From: Holophaga sp.
GTDB taxonomy: Bacteria; Acidobacteriota; Holophagae; Holophagales; Holophagaceae
Assembly (NCBI GenBank): GCA_031292735.1
Contig: JARLGP010000273.1
Location: forward strand, 1 to 30,340
Direction: 5' to 3'
DNA: 30,340 nt
The translations under genes were made by a program, and so were the position numbers. The notes under the pieces were generated by a model. It had not been told where the DNA came from. It ran no database searches and saw only the letters and a list, made by a program, of their open reading frames with translations. Below, piece after piece: positions 1 to 8,200 of the stretch. Position 1 is the stretch's first letter. Each line of letters opens with the position of its first letter.

Positions 1-657
1 CTCGAACACCGCGGCCTGCATCTCCTCCAGGGAATACTGGGAGGTGTCCAGCTCGTCGCTGGGCGAAGCCGCGCCGCCGCCGGCCATGATCTTGATGAAG
101 TCCACCCCCAGCCGCAGCTGCTCCCGGGCGCCCCGGCGCACTTCGTCCACCCCGTCGAACACGCCCGCCACCACTCCGGCCGCATGATAGAACGGCGGAC
201 AGGTCTCGGTGCCCAGCCGCCAGTCGCCGTGCCCGCCGGTCTGGGACAGGATGCCGCCGGACACCGACAGCCGGGATCCCGGGACCAGCCCTTCGTCCAC
301 GGCCTTGCGGAAGCCGGCGTCCACTCCGCCGCAGTCACGGGCGGTGGTGAAGCCCTGGTCCAGGGTCTCCTTGAGCACCTTCAGGGACTTGATCACCAGG
401 GTGGAGGTGAGGTTGTTGCGCTGGTTGTCCACGATGCTGGCGTCCACGCAGCCGGTGTGCACGTGCCCGTCGATGAGCCCGGGCAGCAGGGTCTGGCCCA
501 GGCAGTCGATGACTTCGGCCTTGGCCGGCATGGCTCCGAGGCGCCCCTGGCCGATCTCCTTGATCCGCTTGTCCTCGATCACCACCCAGCCGTTGGGGCG
601 CGGATCGGCGCCCGTGCAGTCGATGATGGTGGCATTGGAAAGTACGATATTCCCCAT
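1..657 (-). CDS. Amidohydrolase family protein, partial (C-terminus outside window)
   Basis: Only the first 219 codons are present; the gene runs off the left edge in frame. The start ATG follows a strong GGAGGAGAAC ribosome site. The N-terminus has the small beta-sandwich typical of metal-dependent amidohydrolases, then the metal-binding strand-1 motif GLIDGHVH at about residues 60-67 (the two His are expected metal ligands). A later stretch has DFIKIMAGGGAASP, in which the Lys sits where imidazolonepropionase/Xaa-Pro-type amidohydrolases carry the bridging carboxylated lysine. This is the class that hydrolyses cyclic amides or dipeptides in the cytoplasm. The substrate cannot be told from half a protein. 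The next gene upstream on the same strand is an M20 peptidase, so a peptide- or amide-degrading pair is possible, but a hairpin and about 350 bases lie between them. Confidence 0.9.
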   Translation of the reverse strand, partial: MGNIVLSNATIIDCTGADPRPNGWVVIEDKRIKEIGQGRLGAMPAKAEVIDCLGQTLLPGLIDGHVHTGCVDASIVDNQRNNLTSTLVIKSLKVLKETLDQGFTTARDCGGVDAGFRKAVDEGLVPGSRLSVSGGILSQTGGHGDWRLGTETCPPFYHAAGVVAGVFDGVDEVRRGAREQLRLGVDFIKIMAGGGAASPSDELDTSQYSLEEMQAAVFE

Positions 658-977
658 GTTCTCCTCCTACAGGCTCCGGACATTGCCGGGCCGGGCATGA
701 ATGACGATGGTTTTCTTGAACAGTAGCACGGCGGCAGCCAGCGCTTCGCGGACGCCCGCCAGGCCCCGGCCTCCTCCAGCCTGGCCGGAATCGGTTCGCC
801 GCCGTGCCCATGCCGATGTCCCACCTGGGCGCCGTTCCGGGATCCGGCCGCAGCTTCGGAGATCCTAGGGAATTGCGCTGGTGGGACATGCTTTTGCATT
901 AAAACGCCTTGTCGATAGCACTCGGATCGTGTTCTTAAGCATAACCACAGATCCGGTACGATCTTCAACGATCATGA
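658..977. other. Intergenic stretch, no gene seen
   Basis: About 320 bases between the amidohydrolase and the M20 peptidase gene. Short open frames exist but look like GC-driven shadows without ribosome sites. The part around 885-960 is less GC-rich and is the likely place for a minus-strand promoter serving the amidohydrolase. I could not pick a convincing -35/-10 pair. Confidence 0.4.
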
Positions 978-1004
978 CCCGCCCCGGCGGCAACCCGGGG
1001 CGGG
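978..1004 (-). terminator. Hairpin after the M20 peptidase gene
   Basis: A perfect 10-bp stem (CCCGCCCCGG / CCGGGGCGGG) with a 7-base loop lies a few bases past the peptidase stop codon. No T-run follows on the minus strand, so it may be a weak or factor-assisted terminator, or an mRNA-stabilising hairpin. Confidence 0.55.
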
Positions 1005-1011
1005 CCGGTGC

Positions 1012-2568
1012 CTACCTGGCCGCGAACACGCTGGGGAAGCGGGCCAGGAAGGCGATGGTGTGCTGCAGCTCGCGCAGGTCCACGCACTCGCCGATCTTGT
1101 GGGTGTTCTGCTCGATGCCGGGGCCGACCCCGAACATGGCCGGGTGCTTGTAGGCGCCGGAAACCACCCAGCGCTTGGCGGCGCCGACCGGGATGGCGGT
1201 GTCGTCCTTGGGGATCGGGTAGCCCACGCCGTCGGTGGAGAAGATCCAGCGCTCCACCCGCGGTTCCTTGGGAATGGTGCCGCCCTCGCCGCGCACGCCG
1301 TCCACGTGCGGGGTGATGACGCCCTGGTAGGTGCCCACCGCGGCCTGGATGGCGGGGTGCTCCTCGGGGGTGACCCAGCCCAGGTAGATCTGGGGATTGT
1401 TCAGCACGTAGCCCTTCCAACTGGCGTCGCCGTAGACCGGCACGGTGACCTCCACCTTGAGCCCGGCGGCGCGGGCGGAGGCCACCGCCTGCAGCTCCTC
1501 CACGTCGGCCAGCGCCCGCTCGGGGGTTTCGCCCACGGTGAGCCTGCGGTCGAAACGGAAGATGAAGCGGTCCGGCACGGCGCAATCGCTGGGGCTTTCC
1601 AGGGTGGCCCAGGAGGCGGTGCGGGTGCCGTGGCCGAGGAACTCGTTGTCCAGGAAGCCGATGCGCTTGTCGTAGTTCTCGGCGGCCTCCTTGACGATGG
1701 CGGCGCCGAACTCCAGCGGGTTCTTGCCCTCCCAGGGCATGGAGCCGTGGCAGGAGCGGCCGGTGACCGTCACCTCGATCTGCATGCGGCCGCGCTGGCC
1801 GCGGTAGATGCCCATGGCGCCCTTCTTCGAGCAGCCGGTGCCCTCGGTGAGGATGACCACATCGGGGATCAGCTCGGGCCGGGCGCCGGGCAGCACCTTG
1901 GTGCGGATGAACATGGGGCCGGCGCCGTCATTGTCCTCTTCGCAGACGGTGGCGTAGGCCCGCACGATCACGCCCTTCAGGGCGCCTTCGGGGGCCAGCT
2001 CCAGCAGGATCTTGGCGGCCACCGCCTCGCTGATGACGCCGCCCAACTGGTCCGCCGAGCCCCGGCCGAACAGCAGGTTGTCCCAGTTGTCGTCCTTGGC
2101 GGTCCAGCCCAGCTCCCGCTTCAGGAAGGCCTTGTCCACCTTGGTGGGGTCGGTGAGCCCGTTGTAGCAGTCCACCCCGCCGCCGATCTTCTCCAGCCAC
2201 TGGGGCCGCAGGGCGCGCACGGTGTCGGAGTGGCCGTCCAGGTAGACCACCTTCTTCTCGGCCGCGGGGATGCCGTCGGTGGGATCTTCCACCGTCCACA
2301 CCAGGTTGCCGAAATCGTCGAACCCCACGTCCTCGGCCTTGCGCACCGCGCCGATCTCGATGATCTTCCTGCGCAGGTACTCCAGCCGGGGGAACTCGTG
2401 GTTGGAGGTGCCGCACTTGGGATCCCCGCCCTGCTCCACCGGCTTGTCCACATGGTCCGCCGGGATGCGGATGACCTCGGCCAGCATTTCCGTGGCCAGC
2501 GGCCGGTACTTGGCGGCCAGTTCAGCCACGCGGGCATCGAGATGAGTCAGAACTGCTGGGTTTGCCAT
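1012..2568 (-). CDS. M20 family metallopeptidase (YgeY-like)
   Basis: A 518-aa zinc-dependent amidohydrolase/peptidase of the M20 (ArgE/DapE/CPG2) superfamily, probably cytoplasmic, cleaving a dipeptide or N-acyl amino acid. The start chosen is the ATG after CGGAGGATGCC; a longer open frame upstream has no ribosome site. Expected catalytic residues are visible: H113 and D115 (GHSDT), D173 (GRGSADQLGG), the Glu pair E210-E211 (CEEDNDG), E242 (TEGTG), H274 (SCHGS, dimerisation-domain His) and H490 (THKIGE). The wording of these motifs most resembles the YgeY-type hydrolases, although those are nearer 400 aa. The extra length includes about 30 residues between the H113 and D173 motifs and a longer N-terminus. 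Substrate is not assignable. Transcribed away from metY-like 2842-4131 across a shared intergenic region. Confidence 0.9.
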   Translation of the reverse strand: MANPAVLTHLDARVAELAAKYRPLATEMLAEVIRIPADHVDKPVEQGGDPKCGTSNHEFPRLEYLRRKIIEIGAVRKAEDVGFDDFGNLVWTVEDPTDGIPAAEKKVVYLDGHSDTVRALRPQWLEKIGGGVDCYNGLTDPTKVDKAFLKRELGWTAKDDNWDNLLFGRGSADQLGGVISEAVAAKILLELAPEGALKGVIVRAYATVCEEDNDGAGPMFIRTKVLPGARPELIPDVVILTEGTGCSKKGAMGIYRGQRGRMQIEVTVTGRSCHGSMPWEGKNPLEFGAAIVKEAAENYDKRIGFLDNEFLGHGTRTASWATLESPSDCAVPDRFIFRFDRRLTVGETPERALADVEELQAVASARAAGLKVEVTVPVYGDASWKGYVLNNPQIYLGWVTPEEHPAIQAAVGTYQGVITPHVDGVRGEGGTIPKEPRVERWIFSTDGVGYPIPKDDTAIPVGAAKRWVVSGAYKHPAMFGVGPGIEQNTHKIGECVDLRELQHTIAFLARFPSVFAAR

Positions 2569-2694
2569 GGCATCCTCCGGGTTGCGTCTGGGGAAAGGAA
2601 TTTCATAACCGGTCCCAATGAACACCCCCAGTTTGCGAACAAACAATTCAAGAATCAATAAAATTTTTTCTCCTGCTGAAATTTTTTGACCATG

Positions 2695-2723
2695 TTGACC
2701 CGGTCCATCAAAGCGTATATTCT
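2695..2723 (+). promoter_or_regulatory. Candidate sigma-70 promoter for the metY-like gene
   Basis: TTGACC (2695-2700), 17-base spacer, TATTCT (2718-2723). A second TTGACC lies at 2686-2691. The surrounding sequence is AT-rich compared with the rest of the window. The -10 element overlaps the palindrome at 2720-2740. The region between the two genes also has a small GTTTG-CGAA-CAAAC hairpin at 2631-2644. Confidence 0.5.
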
Positions 2724-2740
2724 TACATTGTCTGTAAGAA
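2720..2740. promoter_or_regulatory. Perfect 8-5-8 palindrome, candidate operator
   Basis: TTCTTACA-N5-TGTAAGAA, perfectly symmetric, overlapping the proposed -10 and start point of the metY-like gene. This placement is typical of a repressor site. It could instead form an 8-bp RNA hairpin in the leader. No sulfur regulator is encoded nearby, so the binding protein is unknown. Confidence 0.5.
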
Positions 2741-2841
2741 AAGTATTTTCAACCTGTTTTCCCAGCGGAAGCATGCCGCCTTGCTCCATTTTGGGAGCGC
2801 CTTCCCGTGGCCCTGTCTATGCTGGCTCTGAGGAGACTCCC

Positions 2842-4131
<1,290 letters not shown>

Positions 4132-4239
4132 GCTGGAAAAAAAAAGCAAAGTACCAAATGCCTAATATTTGTTCGCATTCGGGGGCTGGGGAGGGGAGAC
4201 TATGGCTTAATAAATGCCAAAATCCCAGGAGTCCGAGGC

Positions 4240-5688
4240 GTGGCCCCAGCCCCCAGCAATCAGGAAGAAAAAGAAGTCCCCTTGCAGGCCATTGATCTCC
4301 TGGACGAGCTGACCAAGGCCCGGGCGGAAGTTCTCCAGCTGAGGGCCCAGCTGGAGGTTCTGCGCGACCAGGATCCGCTCACCGGGCTGCCCAACCGCCT
4401 GCGGTTGTCCGATCGAACCGGCCAGGCGATCCTGCGCGCGCGCCGGCAGGGCAACATGGTTTCGGTGCTGTTCATCGAACTGGACCGGTTCAAGACGGTG
4501 AACCAGACCCTGGAATTCGCCGAGGCGGACGAACTGATCCTGCAGCTCACCCGGCGGATCCTGGTGCTGCTGGCCTCCGGAGACACCCTGGCCCGGGTGG
4601 GCACCGACCAGTTCGTGGTGCTGCTGCCGGATGTGCAGGACGCCCAGCAGCCCCTGCGCATGGCCCAGGCCATGCTGGACGCGGTGCGCATCCCCTACCG
4701 GGTCGCCCAGCGCGAAGTGCGGCTCACCGCCAGCATCGGCATCAGCCTTTCGCCCCAGGACGGGGACGACGCCCCCAGCCTGCAGAAGGAGGCCGAGAAC
4801 GCCACCAACCGGGCCAAGGCGGCGGGGGGCAACAGCATCCAGTGCACCACCCTGACCCTCAGCGAGGCCTCGTTCGAGCGGCAGCAGATGGAGGCCTACC
4901 TGGGCCAGGCCATCCTGAAGAACGAGATGCAGGTGTTCTACCAGCCACAGACCAACGCGGCCGGCCGCATCTTCGGCATGGAGGCCCTGCTGCGCTGGGA
5001 GCATCCGGTGCTCGGCACGGTGCCCCCTTCCAAGTTCGTGCCGCTGGCCGAGGAGAACCTGTTCATCCACGCCATGGGCGAATGGACGCTGTCCACCGCC
5101 TGCCACCAGGCCGCCATCTGGCAGGCCATGTGCCCGCGCCCGGTGAAGCTGGCGGTGAACGTTTCGCCCATCCAGCTCACCCAGCCGCGCTGGGTGGATT
5201 TCGTCGCCCGCACCCTGCGGGAGAGCCGGCTGTCGCCCTCCTGCCTGGAGCTGGAGATCACCGAAAGCACCCTGCTCAAGAACGTCAAGACCAGCCAGAG
5301 CATCCTGCACGACCTGAAGGCCCTGGGCGTGCACTTCGGCATCGACGACTTCGGCACCGGCTACTCCTCCCTCAGCTACCTGCACCACCTGCCCATCGAC
5401 ACCCTGAAGATCGACCAGACCTTCGTGCGCGGCATGTTCCCCAGCCAGCCCGGCGTGATCTCCTCCCTGCCCATCGTCCAGACCATCATCCACCTGGGCC
5501 GGGACATGGGCATGCAGGTGGTGGCCGAAGGGGTGGAGACCCCCGAGCAGCACGAGACCCTGGTGAAGATGGGCTGCTACGGCTTCCAGGGCTACCTCCT
5601 GGGCCGCCCCATGGAGGCCTCGGAACTGACCCTGCGCCTGGAAAGCCAGATCACCACCGCCTTCAACGCCCTGCTGCCGCCGGACTAG
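4240..5688 (+). CDS. GGDEF-EAL protein, degenerate GGDEF, probable c-di-GMP phosphodiesterase
   Basis: A 482-aa soluble protein with no membrane segments. The start is a GTG with AGGAG eight bases upstream; the ATG at 4214 is out of frame. Residues about 17-43 form a short coiled coil. The GGDEF domain follows (DPLTGLPNR near 45-53), but its active-site loop is GTDQF (121-125) instead of GGDEF, so cyclase activity is unlikely. The EAL domain looks complete: E248-A249-L250 in EALLRW, NVSP, ELEITES, D369-D370 in IDDFGTGYSS, LKIDQTFV and VAEGVET, all residues needed for metal binding and hydrolysis of c-di-GMP to pGpG. The degenerate GGDEF may serve as a GTP-sensing allosteric site, as known in other GGDEF-EAL proteins. 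It has no sensor domain, so input may come from a partner. Its stop codon abuts the stop of the convergent transporter gene with no gap. Confidence 0.92.
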   Translation: MAPAPSNQEEKEVPLQAIDLLDELTKARAEVLQLRAQLEVLRDQDPLTGLPNRLRLSDRTGQAILRARRQGNMVSVLFIELDRFKTVNQTLEFAEADELILQLTRRILVLLASGDTLARVGTDQFVVLLPDVQDAQQPLRMAQAMLDAVRIPYRVAQREVRLTASIGISLSPQDGDDAPSLQKEAENATNRAKAAGGNSIQCTTLTLSEASFERQQMEAYLGQAILKNEMQVFYQPQTNAAGRIFGMEALLRWEHPVLGTVPPSKFVPLAEENLFIHAMGEWTLSTACHQAAIWQAMCPRPVKLAVNVSPIQLTQPRWVDFVARTLRESRLSPSCLELEITESTLLKNVKTSQSILHDLKALGVHFGIDDFGTGYSSLSYLHHLPIDTLKIDQTFVRGMFPSQPGVISSLPIVQTIIHLGRDMGMQVVAEGVETPEQHETLVKMGCYGFQGYLLGRPMEASELTLRLESQITTAFNALLPPD

Positions 5689-7173
5689 TCACCAGACGAC
5701 GATGGCGAACACGGTCGCCACGAAAAGGCCGCAGACCACGGGCAGGAACAGTTTGCGGACCGCGTCGAACACCGACACCCGCGCGAAAGCCGCGACCGCC
5801 GCCAGCGCGGACCAGGCCGTCAGGGTCTTGCCGGTCCACACCGATCCCATCTGGCCGACCGCGGCCAGGGTGGACACGTCCAAGTTCACCGCCCGGCCCA
5901 GCGCGCCCGAGATCGCCCCGGTCAGCGGCAGTCCGGCGAACCCGGATCCGTCGATGCCGGTGACCATGCCGGAAATCAGCACGCCGAAGGTGACGAACAC
6001 CCGGTTGCGGGGAATCCAGAAGTCGGCCGCCCGCACCAGCTCGAACAGGAACCCAGGCGCCTTCTGGCCGGCCCCGACGCCCAGGATCGGGCCGGCCAGG
6101 GTGGCCACGCCGATGAAGAAGAACCCCGCGATGGGCAGCACCTGGGCCATCGCGCGAAAGGCGAACACCAGCCCCTCGGTGAAATGGACCGCGACGGATC
6201 TGAACGCCTGGCGGCCGTCGCCGATCACGGCCACGGCCAGCATCAGCAAACCGGCCACCCCGCCCACCAGGGCGGCCGCCGCAGAACCCTGGGGCGCCTG
6301 GAACCCCGGCACCAGCTTCGGCAGGAGCATGTCGACGACAATGGCCAGGAAAGCCACCGGCGTGATGACGGCAACCAGGCGGGACCATTTCCGCTTGGCC
6401 GGCGAGAGGTCCAGCCGTGCCACCGCCATCGGGGATTTAGCGCGCGCGGGCGCGGCGGCCCCGCCCCCCTCCGCGGAGGGCGCCACCTCCGCCTGCTCCC
6501 ACTGTTCCAGATGGGCATTGCTGGGAGCCCGGATGTCCTTCCGGATCGAAAGGTAGCAGAGCACGAAGGCGATGCCGCCGGTGATCAGCGAAAGCACGAG
6601 CGCCTTGTCGGCCACGGCCATCAGGGGCACGCCGGCCGCGTTGGCGCTGATGCCCGGCGCGACCTTGAGGATGTAGTCGGAGGACAGCGCGGTTCCCAAC
6701 CCCGCCACCGCGATGCAGAGCGCCCCGCCGATGGGCGGAAGCCCCGCGGCGATGGCCGCCGGCAACAGGATCCCGGCCATGAGCGGGACCGTCGGGGTCG
6801 GCCAGAAGAAGAGCGAGACGACGTAGGTGGCCACGCCCAGCACCAGGTAGGCCAGATGACCGTTCCGCATGATCACCCGGAACGGCCGGATCATGGCCGT
6901 ATCCGCGCTGATCCGGGTGAGCGAGTTCAACAGCGCCGTCATCATGGCGATCACCAGGAAGATGTTGAACAGCTCCTTTCCGGCCACCAGGCTTCCCATG
7001 AAGACCGACTCGAGGGCCAGGGTCGGCTTTCCGGAGAACGCGTAGGCCGTGAGGAAGGTGGCGATCATGGCTGGCAGCACCACGTTGACCCGGCGCACCA
7101 TCGTGACGATGATCGCCAGGACGCCGAGCAGGTAGATCCAGTGAGCGGCGGTCAGAGTGCCGGCGTGTGACAT
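5689..7173 (-). CDS. Multi-pass membrane transporter, probable organic anion permease
   Basis: A 494-aa integral membrane protein with about ten to twelve hydrophobic segments split by a polar, Ala/Pro-rich cytoplasmic loop at about residues 205-260. The glycine-rich repeated halves and segments such as FFWPTPTVPLMAGILLP and GMVTGIDGSGFAGLPL recall the ion-transporter superfamily (CitMHS/GntP/Dcu-like secondary carriers), but I do not recognise a specific family. The start ATG is preceded by AGGGGGATT. It is divergent from the GntR gene, and its strong promoter (TTGACA-N17-TATAGT) is overlapped by the operator at 7284-7298, so it is very likely repressed by that regulator. The natural role would be uptake of the compound processed by the ThDP and FAD enzymes at 8201-11419. 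The substrate is unknown. Confidence 0.85.
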   Translation of the reverse strand: MSHAGTLTAAHWIYLLGVLAIIVTMVRRVNVVLPAMIATFLTAYAFSGKPTLALESVFMGSLVAGKELFNIFLVIAMMTALLNSLTRISADTAMIRPFRVIMRNGHLAYLVLGVATYVVSLFFWPTPTVPLMAGILLPAAIAAGLPPIGGALCIAVAGLGTALSSDYILKVAPGISANAAGVPLMAVADKALVLSLITGGIAFVLCYLSIRKDIRAPSNAHLEQWEQAEVAPSAEGGGAAAPARAKSPMAVARLDLSPAKRKWSRLVAVITPVAFLAIVVDMLLPKLVPGFQAPQGSAAAALVGGVAGLLMLAVAVIGDGRQAFRSVAVHFTEGLVFAFRAMAQVLPIAGFFFIGVATLAGPILGVGAGQKAPGFLFELVRAADFWIPRNRVFVTFGVLISGMVTGIDGSGFAGLPLTGAISGALGRAVNLDVSTLAAVGQMGSVWTGKTLTAWSALAAVAAFARVSVFDAVRKLFLPVVCGLFVATVFAIVVW

Positions 7174-7283
7174 GGTCGGAATCCCCCTGGTAGGACCTTC
7201 ATTCAGGTCGGGCTTGCTTCGCTCGCAATGGCCAGGCAGCCTTGCGGCGCGCTATGATGTAATGGTTGTGTTGGGGAAGTGAA

Positions 7284-7298
7284 TTGTATACACTATAC
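7284..7298. promoter_or_regulatory. GntR-type operator 1
   Basis: TTGTATACACTATAC contains the perfect inverted repeat GTATA-N3-TATAC (7286-7298). It covers the -10 box of the transporter promoter and lies just upstream of the GntR gene. The same motif recurs at 8157-8171 with one base change in the palindrome arms. FadR/FCD-type GntR proteins bind short palindromes of the GT-N-AC style, which this fits. Confidence 0.7.
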
Positions 7299-7320
7299 GA
7301 AGGATGGATGAATTTGTCAA
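7292..7320 (-). promoter_or_regulatory. Sigma-70 promoter of the transporter gene
   Basis: Read on the minus strand: TTGACA (7320-7315), 17-base spacer, TATAGT (7297-7292). This is close to consensus and would start transcription near 7285, giving a leader of about 110 bases. Operator 1 overlaps the -10 element, which implies repression. On the plus strand a weaker pair, TTGGGG (7271-7276) and TATACG (7294-7299), could serve the GntR gene, making it autoregulated. Confidence 0.7.
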
Positions 7321-7354
7321 GTCTTCTTTTTCCCATGAGGTCCCATAGCCAAGC

Positions 7355-8050
7355 ATGAGCACCCCTGAATCCATCAAAGAGCCCCCCACGCTGCTCGCGC
7401 TTCCGCATCTGGGCGCGAGTCACCAGCCCCTGCGCCAGGTGGTCACCGATGCGCTGCGCAAGGCGATCCTGAGCAAGCGGCTGAAACCTGGCGAACGCCT
7501 GATCGAAGAGCAGCTTGCGGCCGACCTTGGGGTTTCCCGCAACCCCGTGCGGGAGGCCTTGCGGATGCTGGAAAGCGAGGGCCTGGTGGAGATCAGCCCC
7601 CGCCGCGGGGCTTCCGTGACGAACCTGTCCGAGGACGAGGCGCAGGAAATCGTGGAGGTGCGCGCCGCCCTGGAAGGCCTCTGTGCCCGGCTTGCCGCTC
7701 GCCGCTGCAGCCCTGCCTTGAAGGCCGACATCCAGAAGATCCTGGATCGCGGCGAACGGGCCGCGGCCGCCAACGACTCTCCCGCCCTGGCCGTCATCCA
7801 CTCGCAGGTGCATGCCCTGATGGCCGGCGCCGGCCACAACCGCCACCTCACCGGCTTCGTCCAGTCCCTGCGCGACAAGACCGACTGGCTGTACACCTCC
7901 AGCGTCACCTGGCGGGCCCAGCAGTCCTGGCGGGAGCACGCGGCGATCCTGCGGGCCATCGCCGACGGGGACGAGGAACTGGCTGCCGTCCTCGCCAGCC
8001 GCCACGTCACCCAGGTGGGCATCGACTACGTGGCCGAAGCCAAGGCTTGA
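7355..8050 (+). CDS. GntR family transcriptional regulator (FCD/FadR subfamily)
   Basis: A 231-aa DNA-binding regulator. The winged helix spans about residues 25-90 with the typical LKPGERLIEEQLAADLGVS and NPVREALRMLESEGLV pattern. The all-helical FCD ligand domain follows at about 95-225. Candidate metal/ligand residues of FCD domains are present at H149, H153, H195 and H217. The ribosome site of the chosen ATG is weak (AGG about 15 bases upstream), but no better in-frame start is seen before the winged helix. It is divergent from the transporter and upstream of the ThDP/FAD pair. Matching operators in both promoter regions make it the local repressor, probably released by the substrate or an intermediate such as a small carboxylic acid. 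Confidence 0.93.
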   Translation: MSTPESIKEPPTLLALPHLGASHQPLRQVVTDALRKAILSKRLKPGERLIEEQLAADLGVSRNPVREALRMLESEGLVEISPRRGASVTNLSEDEAQEIVEVRAALEGLCARLAARRCSPALKADIQKILDRGERAAAANDSPALAVIHSQVHALMAGAGHNRHLTGFVQSLRDKTDWLYTSSVTWRAQQSWREHAAILRAIADGDEELAAVLASRHVTQVGIDYVAEAKA

Positions 8051-8055
8051 ATCGA

Positions 8056-8103
8056 CGACGGGCCGGAACAGCGACGGGTTGGGACTGTGACGGGCCGGGA
8101 CGC
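8056..8103 (+). repeat. Three degenerate 16-bp tandem units
   Basis: Directly after the GntR stop codon, three consecutive 16-base units share the core GACGGG followed by CCGG or TTGG: 8056-8071, 8072-8087 and 8088-8103. They differ by several bases each. They precede the promoter of the ThDP gene. Function unknown; possibly slipped-strand duplication. Confidence 0.4.
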
Positions 8104-8144
8104 CCCCCGCCAAGGAGCCGTCCCCCCTGGATGTTGAAAAAACC

Positions 8145-8172
8145 TTGACGGGCGTCTTGTATACAGTATCCT
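8145..8172 (+). promoter_or_regulatory. Sigma-70 promoter of the ThDP-FAD gene pair
   Basis: TTGACG (8145-8150), 16-base spacer, TATCCT (8167-8172). Transcription would start near 8179, about 22 bases before the ThDP gene start, which supports that start codon. Operator 2 lies between and over the promoter elements. Confidence 0.65.
8157..8171. promoter_or_regulatory. GntR-type operator 2
   Basis: TTGTATACAGTATCC matches operator 1 at 13 of 15 positions; the inverted repeat is GTATA-N3-TATCC, one mismatch from perfect. It overlaps the -10 box, consistent with repression. A weaker half-related copy in opposite orientation (TTGTGCACAC on the minus strand, 8182-8173) lies just downstream. Confidence 0.65.
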
Positions 8173-8200
8173 GTGTGCACAATCACGGCGGAGGTTCCAG

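Noticed and set aside
1060..2661. A 533-codon plus-strand open frame opposite the M20 peptidase
   Set aside because: Low-complexity translation with no motifs; the opposite strand has all M20 catalytic residues.
2741..2841. SAM or other methionine riboswitch in the metY-like leader
   Set aside because: The leader lacks the conserved junctions and paired elements of SAM riboswitches; only the short palindrome at 2720-2740 stands out.
4132..4239. c-di-GMP riboswitch before the GGDEF-EAL gene
   Set aside because: No GEMM-type conserved core is visible, and the space is too short and lacks suitable pairing.
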